Shown here: one piece after another, positions 1 to 9,119 of the stretch | Numbering within the stretch: the stretch's first letter is position 1 | How the letters are laid out: every line of letters begins with the position of its first letter | Source of the DNA: Acidobacteria bacterium 13_2_20CM_2_57_6 | Lineage (GTDB): Bacteria > Acidobacteriota > Terriglobia > Acidiferrales > UBA7541 | Assembly: GCA_001917435.1 (NCBI GenBank) | Contig: MNEA01000153.1 | Coordinates: forward strand, 1 to 64,000 | Direction of reading: 5' to 3' | DNA: 64,000 nucleotides | Notes under the pieces: model-generated | What the model was told of the DNA's origin: nothing | Database searches by the model: none | The model's input: only the letters and a program-made list of their open reading frames with translations | Position numbers and translations under genes: made by a program

Positions 1-1045
1 CTTCGCCAACACCTAATGCTTTGAGTACGTAGCTAGGCTCCAGGGTTGCCGAAGTGCAGGCAGAACCGCTAGAAACCGCGATGTCGTTAATGCCCATGAG
101 AAGCGATTCGCCTTCCACGTAAGCAAAGCTCATGTTCAGGTTGTTCGGCAAGCGGTGCTCCATCGAACCGTTGATGAACACCTCGTCCAGCTTGGCTTCC
201 AGACCCTTCCGGAGACGTTCACGCAAACCAAGCAAACGCGCCGCTTCTTCCGGCATTTCTTTCTGCGCGATTTCGCAGGCCTTGCCGAGGCCAACAATCC
301 CAGGCACGTTCAATGTGCCGGAGCGCATGCCGCGCTCATGGCCGCCGCCGTCAATGATGGCGGAAAGCTGGACACGGGGACTGCGGCGGCGAACGTACAA
401 AGCGCCGACGCCCTTCGGCCCATAAATCTTGTGGCCGCTGATGGCCAGCAGGTCGATGTTGTCCTTTTGCACGTCGACCGGAACCTTGCCTACCGCCTGA
501 ACACCGTCCACGGCGAAGAAGATGCCGTGCTCCTTGGCAATCTTGCCGATTTCAGCGATGGGGTTAATTACGCCAATTTCATTGTTGGCGTACATGATGG
601 TGATCAAAATCGTCGAGGGCTTAATCGCGGCCTTCAAATCGTCCAAGCTCACGCGGCCGTCGCGCTGGACCGGCAGATACGTAACTTCAAAACCGTGCTT
701 TTCCAGGTTCTTGCAGGTATCAAGCACAGCCTTGTGCTCGATGGCTTGGGTGATGATGTGGTTGCCCTTTTCGCGGAACATTTCCGCGATGCCCTTGATC
801 ATCAGATTGTCGGACTCAGTCGCGCCGCTCGTGAAGATGATTTCCTTTGGCGTGGCATTGATCAGCGAAGCGATCTGCTGGCGAGCGGTCTCCACGGCCT
901 CCTCGCCCGCCCAGCCAAACGAATGGTTGCGGCTGGCAGCATTGCCGAATTTCTCGGTGAAATACGGCAGCATGGCATCGACGACACGGGGATCAACCGG
1001 CGTGGTCGCGTGATTGTCCATGTAAATCGGCAGCTTGACTGGCAT
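1..1045 (-). CDS. iscS: Cysteine desulfurase IscS/NifS, 3' end cut by window edge
   Basis: PLP enzyme that takes sulfur from L-cysteine as a persulfide for Fe-S cluster (and possibly tRNA thiolation) assembly in the cytoplasm. The product opens [20 protein letters not shown], typical of the IscS/NifS class V aminotransferase fold. The PLP lysine lies in [10 protein letters not shown] (about residue 206) and the catalytic cysteine in SSGSACTS (about residue 328). The gene runs off the left edge near residue 348, so the C-terminal 40-60 residues are not seen. An AGGAG lies 8 bases before the ATG. It starts 13 bases after the Rrf2 regulator on the same strand, so the two are probably co-transcribed. 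No scaffold (iscU) is visible inside the window. Confidence 0.95.
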   Translation of the reverse strand, partial: MPVKLPIYMDNHATTPVDPRVVDAMLPYFTEKFGNAASRNHSFGWAGEEAVETARQQIASLINATPKEIIFTSGATESDNLMIKGIAEMFREKGNHIITQAIEHKAVLDTCKNLEKHGFEVTYLPVQRDGRVSLDDLKAAIKPSTILITIMYANNEIGVINPIAEIGKIAKEHGIFFAVDGVQAVGKVPVDVQKDNIDLLAISGHKIYGPKGVGALYVRRRSPRVQLSAIIDGGGHERGMRSGTLNVPGIVGLGKACEIAQKEMPEEAARLLGLRERLRKGLEAKLDEVFINGSMEHRLPNNLNMSFAYVEGESLLMGINDIAVSSGSACTSATLEPSYVLKALGVGE

Positions 1046-1058
1046 ATTCCCTCTTCTC

Positions 1059-1529
1059 CTAAGTCGAACTCATGTGCGACCCCGACCGGGCCGGGGCCGA
1101 CAACGCCACGAGCGCAGGCTCATGGGGCTCTTCGCTCATCTGTGAAATCGTGACGGTGCTCAATACATTCAAAATACTTTCATTCACCCTGCGCAGCGGC
1201 TCTTTGACGGAGCAGCGCTCTGTGGCGTCACAGTTCCCATGGTTCGTGACGCAGGAAGTAATCAGCACGGGGCCATCGATGGCAGAAATTACGTCGAGAG
1301 CGCTAATCTGCCCTGGCTCCTTGGCCAATTGGTAGCCCCCGCTGGAACCATGCTTTGCAACTACGAGTGAATGATGCGCCAGCTTTTGGAGCACCTTGGC
1401 CATCAGCGTCGCGGAGATGCCATATTCCTCAGCAATCTCATTGGCGCTGCAAGCATGTTGCTGGCGATGCATCGCCAAGTGCTTGACGGCAATCAGACCG
1501 TAATCGGCCTTTTTGGAAAGCTTGAACAT
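1059..1529 (-). CDS. Rrf2-family transcriptional regulator, IscR-like
   Basis: Winged-helix regulator of the Rrf2 family, 156 residues from the ATG at 1529. The start gives the canonical N-terminus [19 protein letters not shown]; the frame stays open upstream to 1643 but that extension has no family similarity. Recognition-helix region is [21 protein letters not shown]. Three cysteines at about residues 93, 100 and 106 (C-X6-C-X5-C) fit the [2Fe-2S]-ligand region of IscR/RsrR-type members, whose E. coli form has C-X5-C-X5-C. Position directly upstream of iscS supports sensing of Fe-S status and control of cysteine desulfurase. A strong sigma70-type promoter with an overlapping palindrome precedes it, suggesting autoregulation. 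The exact cofactor and target set are inferred. Confidence 0.9.
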   Translation of the reverse strand: MFKLSKKADYGLIAVKHLAMHRQQHACSANEIAEEYGISATLMAKVLQKLAHHSLVVAKHGSSGGYQLAKEPGQISALDVISAIDGPVLITSCVTNHGNCDATERCSVKEPLRRVNESILNVLSTVTISQMSEEPHEPALVALSAPARSGSHMSST

Positions 1530-1566
1530 CGTTCGATAGACCTTCTCGCTAAAAGGCTCCGGTATA

Positions 1567-1585
1567 TGCGACCGAATCAGTCGCA
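1567..1585. promoter_or_regulatory. Candidate operator palindrome at the regulator's start site
   Basis: Perfect inverted repeat TGCGAC-N7-GTCGCA lying just downstream of the -10 box and covering the expected transcription start. The position is right for repression by a dimeric regulator, most simply the adjacent Rrf2 protein. Assignment to that protein is inference. Confidence 0.55.
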
Positions 1586-1590
1586 AATGA

Positions 1591-1619
1591 AGTATATCCC
1601 TACATTCCCCGAAAGTCAA
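1591..1619 (-). promoter_or_regulatory. Sigma70-type promoter for the Rrf2 regulator-iscS unit
   Basis: On the minus strand TTGACT (1619-1614), a 17-base spacer and TATACT (1596-1591). Both hexamers differ from consensus by one base and the spacing is ideal. The transcript would begin near 1584, about 55 bases before the regulator's ATG. Confidence 0.8.
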
Positions 1620-1674
1620 CCAAGAGCAGTTCCTGATTCCCATACAAGCCCTGTATTTTTAACAACTTATACTA

Positions 1675-1689
1675 AGACTAGAATAGTCT
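1675..1689. repeat. Short perfect palindrome upstream of the phosphoesterase gene
   Basis: AGACTA-GAA-TAGTCT, a 15-base dyad in the AT-rich stretch between the divergent Rrf2 regulator and phosphoesterase genes. It could be a regulator site; nothing else identifies it. Confidence 0.35.
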
Positions 1690-1813
1690 CATATCCAGAG
1701 AATTTCAGCGAACGGTCTCCAGCTGCCTTGAATGGCCTGAAATCCAAGCTGAGCGGCGATTGCACAGTTTACAAGTCTGGCATGGTAGCCTACCCGTTCG
1801 ATGGAGGGGCTGG

Positions 1814-2818
1814 ATGGCCGGATACATTCGGATACGAGAAAAACTGGCAGGCCGGTGGGCTTGGGGTCCAATCCTGATAATTCTGCTCGTTCCGGCACAG
1901 ACCCTGGCGCAAGCGCAAACGGCTCCGCCAGGCAATCATCTGAAGAGCGCCAAAATCGGGTCGACAAAGAAGCACGCGGAGAAGACGTTTGTACTTTTGG
2001 GAGCGGGCGATATCGCCAGTTGCAAGAATCCGGAAGGCGCCCGGGCGACAGCCAAGCTGATCGAGCAAATTCCTGGCACGGTTTTTGCGGCAGGCGACCT
2101 GGCCTACGAAAGAGGCAGCGCCGAAGATTTCAAGAATTGTTATGAGCCGACCTGGGGACGCTTCAAAGACCGGACAAAACCAGCCCTGGGAAATCATGAG
2201 TATGGGAATCATACAGCGTCAGCCTATTTCCAATATTGGGGGGCGCGGGCGGGGCCAGTGGGCAAGGGCTACTATAGCTACGACCTGGGAAACTGGCACA
2301 TTGTGGTGCTGAATACGAATTGCGATGCGAAGGCCTTGGGAGGCTGCGCAGCCGGTTCACCGCAGGAGACGTGGCTGAAAGAGGATCTTGCAAAACACCC
2401 TGCAGCGTGCATTCTGGCATACGGCCATCATGCACTGTTCAGCAGCGGCGTGTTCAAGAGCCATGCCGTGCATCCTGAATTGAGGGAGCTATGGGAAGAC
2501 TTGTACGCTGCGCACGCCGACCTGGTTCTTGCGGGACACGAACACTCCTACGAACGATTCGCGCCGCAGGACCCCCAGGGCAAAGCCGATCCCGTAAATG
2601 GGATCCGGGAGATTGTCGTAGGAACTGGCGGCCGCAGCCACGATCTTCTCGGCTTCGCCACTCCGAACAGCGAAGCGCGTGACTGGGACACATTCGGCGT
2701 GCTGAAACTCACGCTGGCGCCTGGGAAGTACGCGTGGGAGTTTATCCCGGAAGAGGGGAAGACCTTTCATGACTCCGGCAGCGGCGTCTGCCACAACCAT
2801 TCCGCGGAATCAAATTGA
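1814..2818 (+). CDS. Secreted metallophosphoesterase (purple acid phosphatase-like)
   Basis: Calcineurin-like phosphoesterase, 334 residues from the ATG at 1814, which has GGAGGGG four bases upstream and directly begins a signal peptide (hydrophobic WGPILIILLVPAQTLAQA). The frame is open back to 1760. All metal-ligand blocks are present in order: GAGDIASC, AAGDLAYE, GNHEYGNH, AYGHHALF and LAGHEHSYER, which together make a dinuclear metal site. The substrate cannot be read from sequence; secreted members usually hydrolyse phosphomonoesters. The domain spans most of the mature protein and no C-terminal extra module is seen. It stands alone between the iscR-iscS unit and a convergent hexosaminidase gene. 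Confidence 0.88.
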   Translation: MAGYIRIREKLAGRWAWGPILIILLVPAQTLAQAQTAPPGNHLKSAKIGSTKKHAEKTFVLLGAGDIASCKNPEGARATAKLIEQIPGTVFAAGDLAYERGSAEDFKNCYEPTWGRFKDRTKPALGNHEYGNHTASAYFQYWGARAGPVGKGYYSYDLGNWHIVVLNTNCDAKALGGCAAGSPQETWLKEDLAKHPAACILAYGHHALFSSGVFKSHAVHPELRELWEDLYAAHADLVLAGHEHSYERFAPQDPQGKADPVNGIREIVVGTGGRSHDLLGFATPNSEARDWDTFGVLKLTLAPGKYAWEFIPEEGKTFHDSGSGVCHNHSAESN

Positions 2819-2846
2819 GCAGCTTCTGAGTCAGCGCAATTCACAC

Positions 2847-4937
2847 TTAAGACTTCGGGCTTGAGCAAGCACCGCCTGCGGAAGCGGCCTCGATGAGTTT
2901 CTGCACGGCCGGCGCGGGAATCATCAGCAACTGCGCTTTGGGCTTTTTCACCTGTTCCAGAAGCGCAAGCTGTTGCGCTTTCCACGCTTCGGGAGCTGGC
3001 TGCCCTTTTGCGATGGCGTCGAGCGCGGCGAGCCCCGCGGCGCCCAAGGCAGAGAGATCCTGGGAGTTGGCTGCAACTTCTTTGACCAGGAAAGAGCGCT
3101 GCGCGAGGGGCTGGAGGATGGCGCCATTGTCACGCCAAACGGTGAGTTGGGCACGCAGCCGGGCTTCAGCCGCTGCGTCATGGCAAGAGGATGCGACGAA
3201 TTGATCGACCAGCTCACCAAAACGCCGGCCCGCATCACTTTCGAGCGGAACTGCGTCCACGACGCGATTCATCGGTGTGGCGCTCGTCGGCTCAGCAGGT
3301 GCGGTTCGTTCGCGAGTGTAGTCCTTCACCGGTTCGACGACATCGGTGAGAGTACGGAGCGCGGCAAATTCCGCCGATGATGCGGATCCCGCAAGGCGCT
3401 GCAGCATGTGTCGCGAAACGGTCCGGTGGGTCAGCCCCAGCCACTCCAGCCGGGTGCTGACAAAATCCAGCCGCGCATACATGGAAGCGGGGTCGCGAAC
3501 TTCCTGTGGAGACCAAAGCCGCTCGGCAATCGCAGCGTTCCTGGGCCAGATGCGTGAGTCTACATTTTCTGGATTGACGTATTCGGCCCACATGCAAGAT
3601 TCACCGCCCAGAATTCGTTGCTGTTCCTCAGCGGAGAGATTTGCCGCATCGCCGCTCATCGGATCGACAGCATAATGCCGCGCCGCAGACCATCCCAAAT
3701 CCAGGTAGTATCCGTTCGACAAAATGCCGCGATAGCCTTGTTTCGCCGCTTGCGCGAGCGAAGCTTGCCCCCGCCACGACTGAATCACAATGTCTTTCGG
3801 CACGCCGGGCACGAGCACTTCGTCCCAGCCAATCACGACCTTTCCATGCTTCACCACCAACTTCTGGACCCGTCCGCTGAAATACGCCTGCAGTTCTTGG
3901 TTGTTCTTAATCCCCTGCGACTTCATGAAGGCCTGAATCTTCGGGTTAGCGTCCCACTCCTTGCCGTTCACCTCGTCGCCGCCAATGTGAAAATAGTGGT
4001 CGGGAAAAATTTTGCCCATCTCGCCGATGAATTCATCGAGAAATTTGTAGACCCTTTCGCTCGTCGGATCCATCGCCGGATCGAAGACTCCCCATCTCCG
4101 CTCGATTTCGTACGGCCCTTTTCCGCTGGCCAGCTCAGGGTGTCCAACGAACCACGCGGTGCTATGCCCCGGCATATCGAATTCTGGCACCACGCGAATT
4201 CCGCGGTCCCTGGCGTAGGCAATCAGGTCGCGGATTTCCTCCTGGGTGTAGTAAAGAGCGTCCGAGCCCAATTCCTGTAGCTTGGGAAATTTCCTGCTCT
4301 CAACGCGAAAGCCCTGGTTCTCCGAGAGATGCCAGTGGAAAACGTTCATCTTCACGGCTTCCATGCCGTCGAGATTCCGGCGGATGACATCGAGCGGAAT
4401 GAAGTGGCGAGCGGAATCTATCATCAAACCACGCCAAGGAAAGCGGGGCTTGTCCTGGATGGTGACTACCGGTGCGGCAAATCCATCAGGCGATACATCC
4501 ACGAGCTGCAGAAACGCCTGCAGCCCGTGCATCGTTCCCAGAGGCGTCGTGGCGCGGAGCCTGCCGCTCGCCGTGCTCACGTCAAGAATGTAGGATTCAT
4601 CTTCGCCGACCTCCTGAATTTCTTTGCTAGCGTGATCGGTCTGAATTACGAGTGTTGCTTTTGCCGTCTTGGAGGGCTTGAGTGCGAGCGGGAGACCGGT
4701 TTGACGCGCGAGTTGCCGCAAGAATCGCTCGCCAGCGCGCTCCAGCCGCGGCTCAGCGTATCCGGTGAACGCCACGGAGAACGTGGAATCCACCCGCAAG
4801 CTTCCTGCCCCGGACTGCACGTTCGCCGGAAGCGGCATGAGATTCAATGCAGGCTGTTGAGCTGTAGTCATCGCCGGGTGCAGCAAACTGCAAAGAACGA
4901 GTATGCCAAGTCCTTGCAACCGCGCATTCTGAGCCAT
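2847..4937 (-). CDS. Beta-N-acetylhexosaminidase, glycoside hydrolase family 20
   Basis: Exported enzyme that removes terminal GlcNAc or GalNAc residues, for example from chitin oligomers or glycoproteins. I start it at 4937 because MAQNARLQGLGILVLCSLLH begins a signal peptide and GGGAGG lies about 12 bases upstream; the frame is open to 5129 without plausible protein character. The N-terminal GH20b-like domain starts at NLMPLPANVQSG. The catalytic barrel carries the Asp-Glu pair in HIGGDEVNGKEW, with upstream WHLSENQGFR and PEFDMPGHSTAW as in GH20 enzymes. About 696 residues, a usual length with a helical C-terminal extension. Divergent from coaD, convergent with the phosphoesterase gene. 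Confidence 0.92.
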   Translation of the reverse strand: MAQNARLQGLGILVLCSLLHPAMTTAQQPALNLMPLPANVQSGAGSLRVDSTFSVAFTGYAEPRLERAGERFLRQLARQTGLPLALKPSKTAKATLVIQTDHASKEIQEVGEDESYILDVSTASGRLRATTPLGTMHGLQAFLQLVDVSPDGFAAPVVTIQDKPRFPWRGLMIDSARHFIPLDVIRRNLDGMEAVKMNVFHWHLSENQGFRVESRKFPKLQELGSDALYYTQEEIRDLIAYARDRGIRVVPEFDMPGHSTAWFVGHPELASGKGPYEIERRWGVFDPAMDPTSERVYKFLDEFIGEMGKIFPDHYFHIGGDEVNGKEWDANPKIQAFMKSQGIKNNQELQAYFSGRVQKLVVKHGKVVIGWDEVLVPGVPKDIVIQSWRGQASLAQAAKQGYRGILSNGYYLDLGWSAARHYAVDPMSGDAANLSAEEQQRILGGESCMWAEYVNPENVDSRIWPRNAAIAERLWSPQEVRDPASMYARLDFVSTRLEWLGLTHRTVSRHMLQRLAGSASSAEFAALRTLTDVVEPVKDYTRERTAPAEPTSATPMNRVVDAVPLESDAGRRFGELVDQFVASSCHDAAAEARLRAQLTVWRDNGAILQPLAQRSFLVKEVAANSQDLSALGAAGLAALDAIAKGQPAPEAWKAQQLALLEQVKKPKAQLLMIPAPAVQKLIEAASAGGACSSPKS

Positions 4938-5149
4938 GGTCTGGAAAATCCTCCCTCGCAGGTTAGCAAATCTCTGCAGAGTGCTATGTAGCACGAGCTT
5001 TGGCATACTGTCATATCTTCGGCGTCCCGCGAAGAAGATTCCTTCCATCGGCAAAAGAATCCACATTGGCCTCACGCGAAGTTTGCAAGCCGCGGTTGTC
5101 GCTGCCTGGGTTAGAATAAACTGAGACACGCGGCGCCGATGACTCCACG

Positions 5150-5632
5150 ATGAAAACTTCGATTGCCATCTACCCGGGTTCGTTCGACCCGGTCACCAAC
5201 GGACACCTCGACCTCATCGAGCGCGGCGAGAAGATGTTCGATTTGCTGATCGTGGCGGTGCTGCGGAACGCTGAAAAAGAGCCGCTATTCTCCGTCAAGG
5301 AGCGCGTTGAAATGCTGCGCGAAGTGACCAAGCAGTGGACGAGCGTGGAGATCGACGTTTTCGATGGGCTCCTGGTGGACTACGCGCGAAAGCGCGGCGC
5401 CGGTGTCATCTTGCGGGGGATTCGCGCCGTTTCCGACTACGAATATGAATTGCAGATGGCGCTGATGAACCGGAAACTTGAGCCACGGCTTGAGACGGTT
5501 TTCATGCTACCGGGCTTGTCGTACAGCTACTTGAGCTCGAAGCTGGTGCGCGAGATTGCGCAGCTCGGCGCGTCGCTGAAGGGCCTGGTGCCGGAAGTGG
5601 TGGAGCAACGCTTACGCGCCAAGGTTTCGTAA
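5150..5632 (+). CDS. coaD: Phosphopantetheine adenylyltransferase
   Basis: Catalyses 4'-phosphopantetheine + ATP to dephospho-CoA, the penultimate step of coenzyme A synthesis. The 160-residue protein is the usual length and starts MKTSIAIYPGSFDPVTNGHL, containing the nucleotidyltransferase HxGH-related motif in the bacterial CoaD form (TNGHLD). GVILRGIRAVSDYEYELQMA and the C-terminal SYSYLSSKLVREIAQLG (ISSTxVR-like) are characteristic of CoaD. Followed after 48 bases by an aminotransferase on the same strand; the two may be co-transcribed. Confidence 0.95.
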   Translation: MKTSIAIYPGSFDPVTNGHLDLIERGEKMFDLLIVAVLRNAEKEPLFSVKERVEMLREVTKQWTSVEIDVFDGLLVDYARKRGAGVILRGIRAVSDYEYELQMALMNRKLEPRLETVFMLPGLSYSYLSSKLVREIAQLGASLKGLVPEVVEQRLRAKVS

Positions 5633-5680
5633 AGGAATTGCCGTGTATCATGAACCAGAAACTTTCTTCGAGGAGCGAAG

Positions 5681-6883
5681 GTGCAACTAACGGACCGCAT
5701 TAATCGTATACAAATCTCGCCAACCGCGGCGGTGATCTCCGAAGCGGAAAAACTGAAAGCGCGTGGAGTGGATATCGCGGACTTCGGCCCCGGCGAACCG
5801 GACTTCCCCACGCCGGACCACATCAAGAAAGCCGCGATCAAGGCGATCGAGGAAAACAAATCAAAATACACCCCCGCGGGCGGCATCATGCCGCTGCGCG
5901 AAGCGATTTGCGCCTGGCACAAGCGCGAACTGGGATCCTCCTTCGAAGCAAAAGAATGCGTCGTCAGCGTCGGCGGCAAGCATTCCATCTTTAACGTGAT
6001 GAGCGTGCTGGTCCAGCAAGGCGACGAAGTCATTATCCCCGCGCCGTACTGGGTGAGCTTCCCGGACATCGTGAAGTATGCGGGCGGAAAACCGGTCTTT
6101 GTCGAGACGAAGCCCGAAGAGGGCTTCAGCGTGAAGGCTTCGGCCATCGAGAAGGCCATCACTCCGCGAACAAAATTGCTGATTCTCAATTCGCCCAGCA
6201 ATCCGACGGGAGGCGTTGTGCCCCCCGACGAGTACGAACGCATTCTCGCGGTTTGCAAGAAGCACAAAGTTTGGCTGATGGGCGACGAGTGCTATTCGCA
6301 CTTCACCTACAAGCCGCACAAGCCGTATTCGATCGCCAGTGCTGCAGGCTCCAAGGAAAACGTCATTATCATCGGGTCGGTTTCGAAAACTTTCGCGATG
6401 ACCGGCTGGCGCATCGGCTACACTCTGGGGCCGGAAGCGCTGATCCAGGCGCTCATCAAGCTGCAAAGCCAGTCCACGTCCAACGCCACCTCCATCGCGC
6501 AATACGCGGCACTCGAAGCGATGCGCGGCACGATGGAAACTGTTCCTGTCATGCTGGCCGAATACGAAAAACGCCGCAAACGCATCGTTGAGGGATTGCG
6601 CGCGATTCCCGGCATTACGTGCGAATGGCCGGGCGGCGCGTTCTATGCCTTCCCGGACATTTCGGCGCATCTTTCGAACGGCGGGGGAAGACAGGCGCTC
6701 GCAAAGTCCTGCACGGAAATCTCGAAAATGTTGCTGGAGAGGGCCCATGTAGCTGTCGTACCCGGGGAGGCCTTTGGTGCGCCCGGTTATCTGCGCCTTT
6801 CTTATGCCACTTCCATCGAACGGATCGAGGAAGGCTTGCGCCGCCTCGAACGTTTTTTCTCTCGCGCTGAAGCCGCCGCGTAA
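5681..6883 (+). CDS. Class I/II pyridoxal-phosphate aminotransferase (aspartate aminotransferase type)
   Basis: 400-residue fold-type I aminotransferase beginning at a GTG with GAGGAG six bases upstream. Visible family features are FGPGEPDFPTPDHIK, the K-Y-T-P-A-G-G segment, NSPSNPTGGVVP (Asn and Pro contacting PLP), and the Schiff-base lysine in SVSKTFAMTGWRIGY. The C-terminal GYLRLSYATSIERIEEGLRR provides the substrate-carboxylate arginine. Such proteins are usually aspartate (AspB/AatA type I-gamma) or, in some bacteria, prephenate aminotransferases; sequence inspection alone does not separate the two. The following manA starts four bases after its stop, so the cluster is likely one transcript. 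Confidence 0.9.
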   Translation: MQLTDRINRIQISPTAAVISEAEKLKARGVDIADFGPGEPDFPTPDHIKKAAIKAIEENKSKYTPAGGIMPLREAICAWHKRELGSSFEAKECVVSVGGKHSIFNVMSVLVQQGDEVIIPAPYWVSFPDIVKYAGGKPVFVETKPEEGFSVKASAIEKAITPRTKLLILNSPSNPTGGVVPPDEYERILAVCKKHKVWLMGDECYSHFTYKPHKPYSIASAAGSKENVIIIGSVSKTFAMTGWRIGYTLGPEALIQALIKLQSQSTSNATSIAQYAALEAMRGTMETVPVMLAEYEKRRKRIVEGLRAIPGITCEWPGGAFYAFPDISAHLSNGGGRQALAKSCTEISKMLLERAHVAVVPGEAFGAPGYLRLSYATSIERIEEGLRRLERFFSRAEAAA

Positions 6884-6886
6884 ACC

Positions 6887-7936
6887 GTGAGGCCGGAACC
6901 GTTTCGCATCGAGCCCATTTTCAGCCCGCGCCTCTGGGGAGCGCGCTCGTTAGCGCCGCTCTTCCCGGAAAAAACCAACTTGACGGAGCCGCTCGGCGAA
7001 GCCTGGCTTACCGGAGTGAACTGCCGCATCGCTTCCGGGCCATTTGCGGGAAAATCGCTTGGCGCTGCCTGGGCGGAAATGCCCGTGGAATGGCGCGGCA
7101 GGGGATTCGCCTCCCAAGTCAGTTTTCCTCTCCTTGTCAAATTTATCTTTCCAACCGAAAAACTCTCACTACAGGTCCATCCGGACGACGCTTACGCAGC
7201 TGCTCACGAGCAAACTGCGGGCGGCCGTGGAAAAACGGAGATGTGGCACGCAGTGTCCGCGCTGCCCGGCGCGCAATTGCTACTCGGACTAAAACCGGGC
7301 GTGGACGAAGAGAGATTCCGTGCTGGACTCGTGTCGCACACATTGGAAGATCTCTTCGAAACGCATACGGTGCGAACCGGAGACACTTTTTTCGTGCCTC
7401 CGGGTACGGCTCATTCTATCGGCCCAAATCTAATTGTCTGCGAAGTCCAGGAGTATTCCGATCTAACCTACCGCGTTTATGATTACGGACGCGTCGACGC
7501 GCGCGGAAAACTGCGCGAATTGCATATTGACAAAGCGCTTCAGGTGATGAAGTTCGGCAAACCCGGCAGCGGGAAAGTTCCGTCGTTGCTTCTTTCTACT
7601 GAAGGCGCAACGAGGTCGCTGCTTGCCGCTTGCCGGTATTTTGCGACAGAGCGATGGGAGTGTTCCGCAAAATGCCAAATCGCAGTCAACCCCGAGAGAT
7701 TCGAACTCATCGTGATTCTGGAAGGCGCGGGTAGCTTTGTCTGGCCGGACAACGCCGCGCGTTATCGTCGGGGCGAATGCTGGCTGGCGCCTGCATCACA
7801 AGGACACGTGGAGGTCTTGCCAGAAACGGCGACTTCGCTGATCCGTACCTTTGTGCCGGATATCCCCGTACTGCGGACGGAATTACATCGCAATGGAGTT
7901 TCGGCGGCGGCACTGGCACAAGTTATTTTCGACTAA
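6887..7936 (+). CDS. manA: Mannose-6-phosphate isomerase, class I
   Basis: Zn-dependent interconversion of fructose-6-phosphate and mannose-6-phosphate, feeding GDP-mannose synthesis. 349 residues from a GTG start three bases after the preceding stop. Zinc-site blocks are recognisable: LQVHPDDAYA, GKTEMWHAV and PPGTAHSIGPNLIVCEVQE, with the catalytic arginine region DLTYRVYDYGR. The C-terminal half is a second cupin-like domain. It lies directly before manC and, after that, a phosphohexomutase, giving the three-step route fructose-6-P to GDP-mannose in one block. Confidence 0.93.
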   Translation: MRPEPFRIEPIFSPRLWGARSLAPLFPEKTNLTEPLGEAWLTGVNCRIASGPFAGKSLGAAWAEMPVEWRGRGFASQVSFPLLVKFIFPTEKLSLQVHPDDAYAAAHEQTAGGRGKTEMWHAVSALPGAQLLLGLKPGVDEERFRAGLVSHTLEDLFETHTVRTGDTFFVPPGTAHSIGPNLIVCEVQEYSDLTYRVYDYGRVDARGKLRELHIDKALQVMKFGKPGSGKVPSLLLSTEGATRSLLAACRYFATERWECSAKCQIAVNPERFELIVILEGAGSFVWPDNAARYRRGECWLAPASQGHVEVLPETATSLIRTFVPDIPVLRTELHRNGVSAAALAQVIFD

Positions 7937-7945
7937 GGCTGCTTA

Positions 7946-9061
7946 ATGATGGCGACCGAAAAACTGATGGTGCACGCAGTGATTCTTGCCGGAGGGCGGG
8001 GGACGCGCTTCTGGCCACGCAGCCGGACGCGCACCCCAAAACAGCTTTTGAACATTGTCGGCAGGGACACCATGCTGCAGCAGACCATCGCGCGCTTGAA
8101 GCCACTGATTCCGGCCGAGCGCACTTGGACGGTCACGAACGCAGAACAGGCTGGCGCGGTTCGCAAGCAGGTTCCCACGGCCACGCGCAAGCGCGTATTG
8201 ATTGAGCCGCTCGGGAGGAACACTGCGGCGGCGATTGGGCTGGCGGCCATTCACGTGCGCAATATCGCGCGCGGCGACGCGTTGATGGCAGTGCTCCCCG
8301 CCGATCATTACATCGAGCAACCGCGGAAGTTCCGCGAGATTATGAACTCCGCGCTCAACGTCGCCAGCGAACCGGAGCGAATGGTGGTGCTAGGCATCCC
8401 TCCAACGCGGCCGGAAACGGGTTTTGGCTACATTGAAAGATGCGGGGAGCCGATCGAAGCCAAAGGCTTCGCGGTTTTTGCCGTCCGCCGCTTCACGGAG
8501 AAGCCCGAACTGAAGCTCGCGCAAGAGTACACTGCTTCCAGAAATTATCACTGGAACGCCGGAATGTTTTTCTGGCGGGCCTCCACGTTCCTGGAGAATC
8601 TGAAGAGTTTTCTGCCGAAGACGCACGCCGCTCTGGAAAGGCTCGCAGAATTTATTGGAACGCGTGGCTACGAACGTGAGCTGCGCGCCATCTATCCGAA
8701 GCTCCAAAACATCTCCGTGGACTATGCTGTTCTCGAGCCCGCTACGTGTATCGAAGGGCCGCCGCGTGTGTTCGTGATTCCCGCGGAGGTAGGCTGGAGC
8801 GATATCGGCTCCTGGGCCGCCGTTTATCAATTGCTCGCAAAGAAAAGCGGCGAGAACGTCCTCGCGGGGCAGGGCCACACGCTCGATGCGGAAGGCAACT
8901 TTCTGTGCAGCCCGTCAAAATTCGTGGCCGCGATCGGCGTCCGTGATCTTGTCGTGGTTGAGACTCCCGATGCGCTGCTGGTTTGTCCACGCGACCGTGC
9001 CCAAGATGTGGGAAAAATCGTGAAATGGCTCGAAGCGCAGCGCCGGAAAGACCTCCTCTAG
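7946..9061 (+). CDS. manC: Mannose-1-phosphate guanylyltransferase
   Basis: Makes GDP-mannose from mannose-1-phosphate and GTP. 371 residues. The nucleotidyltransferase signature VILAGGRGTRFWPRSRTRTP with KQLL follows at once, and later blocks PLGRNTAAAIGLAA, VLPADHYI, FGYIERC, FTEKPELKLAQEY, WNAGMFFWR and VGWSDIGSWAAVY are all typical. It lacks the fused C-terminal isomerase domain of long ManC/AlgA proteins, which agrees with a separate manA next door. Several ATGs cluster at the start (7946, 7949, 7967); the first is used here. Spacing from manA is nine bases. Confidence 0.94.
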   Translation: MMATEKLMVHAVILAGGRGTRFWPRSRTRTPKQLLNIVGRDTMLQQTIARLKPLIPAERTWTVTNAEQAGAVRKQVPTATRKRVLIEPLGRNTAAAIGLAAIHVRNIARGDALMAVLPADHYIEQPRKFREIMNSALNVASEPERMVVLGIPPTRPETGFGYIERCGEPIEAKGFAVFAVRRFTEKPELKLAQEYTASRNYHWNAGMFFWRASTFLENLKSFLPKTHAALERLAEFIGTRGYERELRAIYPKLQNISVDYAVLEPATCIEGPPRVFVIPAEVGWSDIGSWAAVYQLLAKKSGENVLAGQGHTLDAEGNFLCSPSKFVAAIGVRDLVVVETPDALLVCPRDRAQDVGKIVKWLEAQRRKDLL

Positions 9062-9119
9062 CAGGCCAATCCGGCTGTTTTGGGAATGTTTTGCATCGCG
9101 TATACTTTTCCCGGCACTC

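Noticed and set aside
5861-6748. 295-residue minus-strand frame inside the aminotransferase
   Set aside because: Antisense shadow of a gene with intact PLP motifs.
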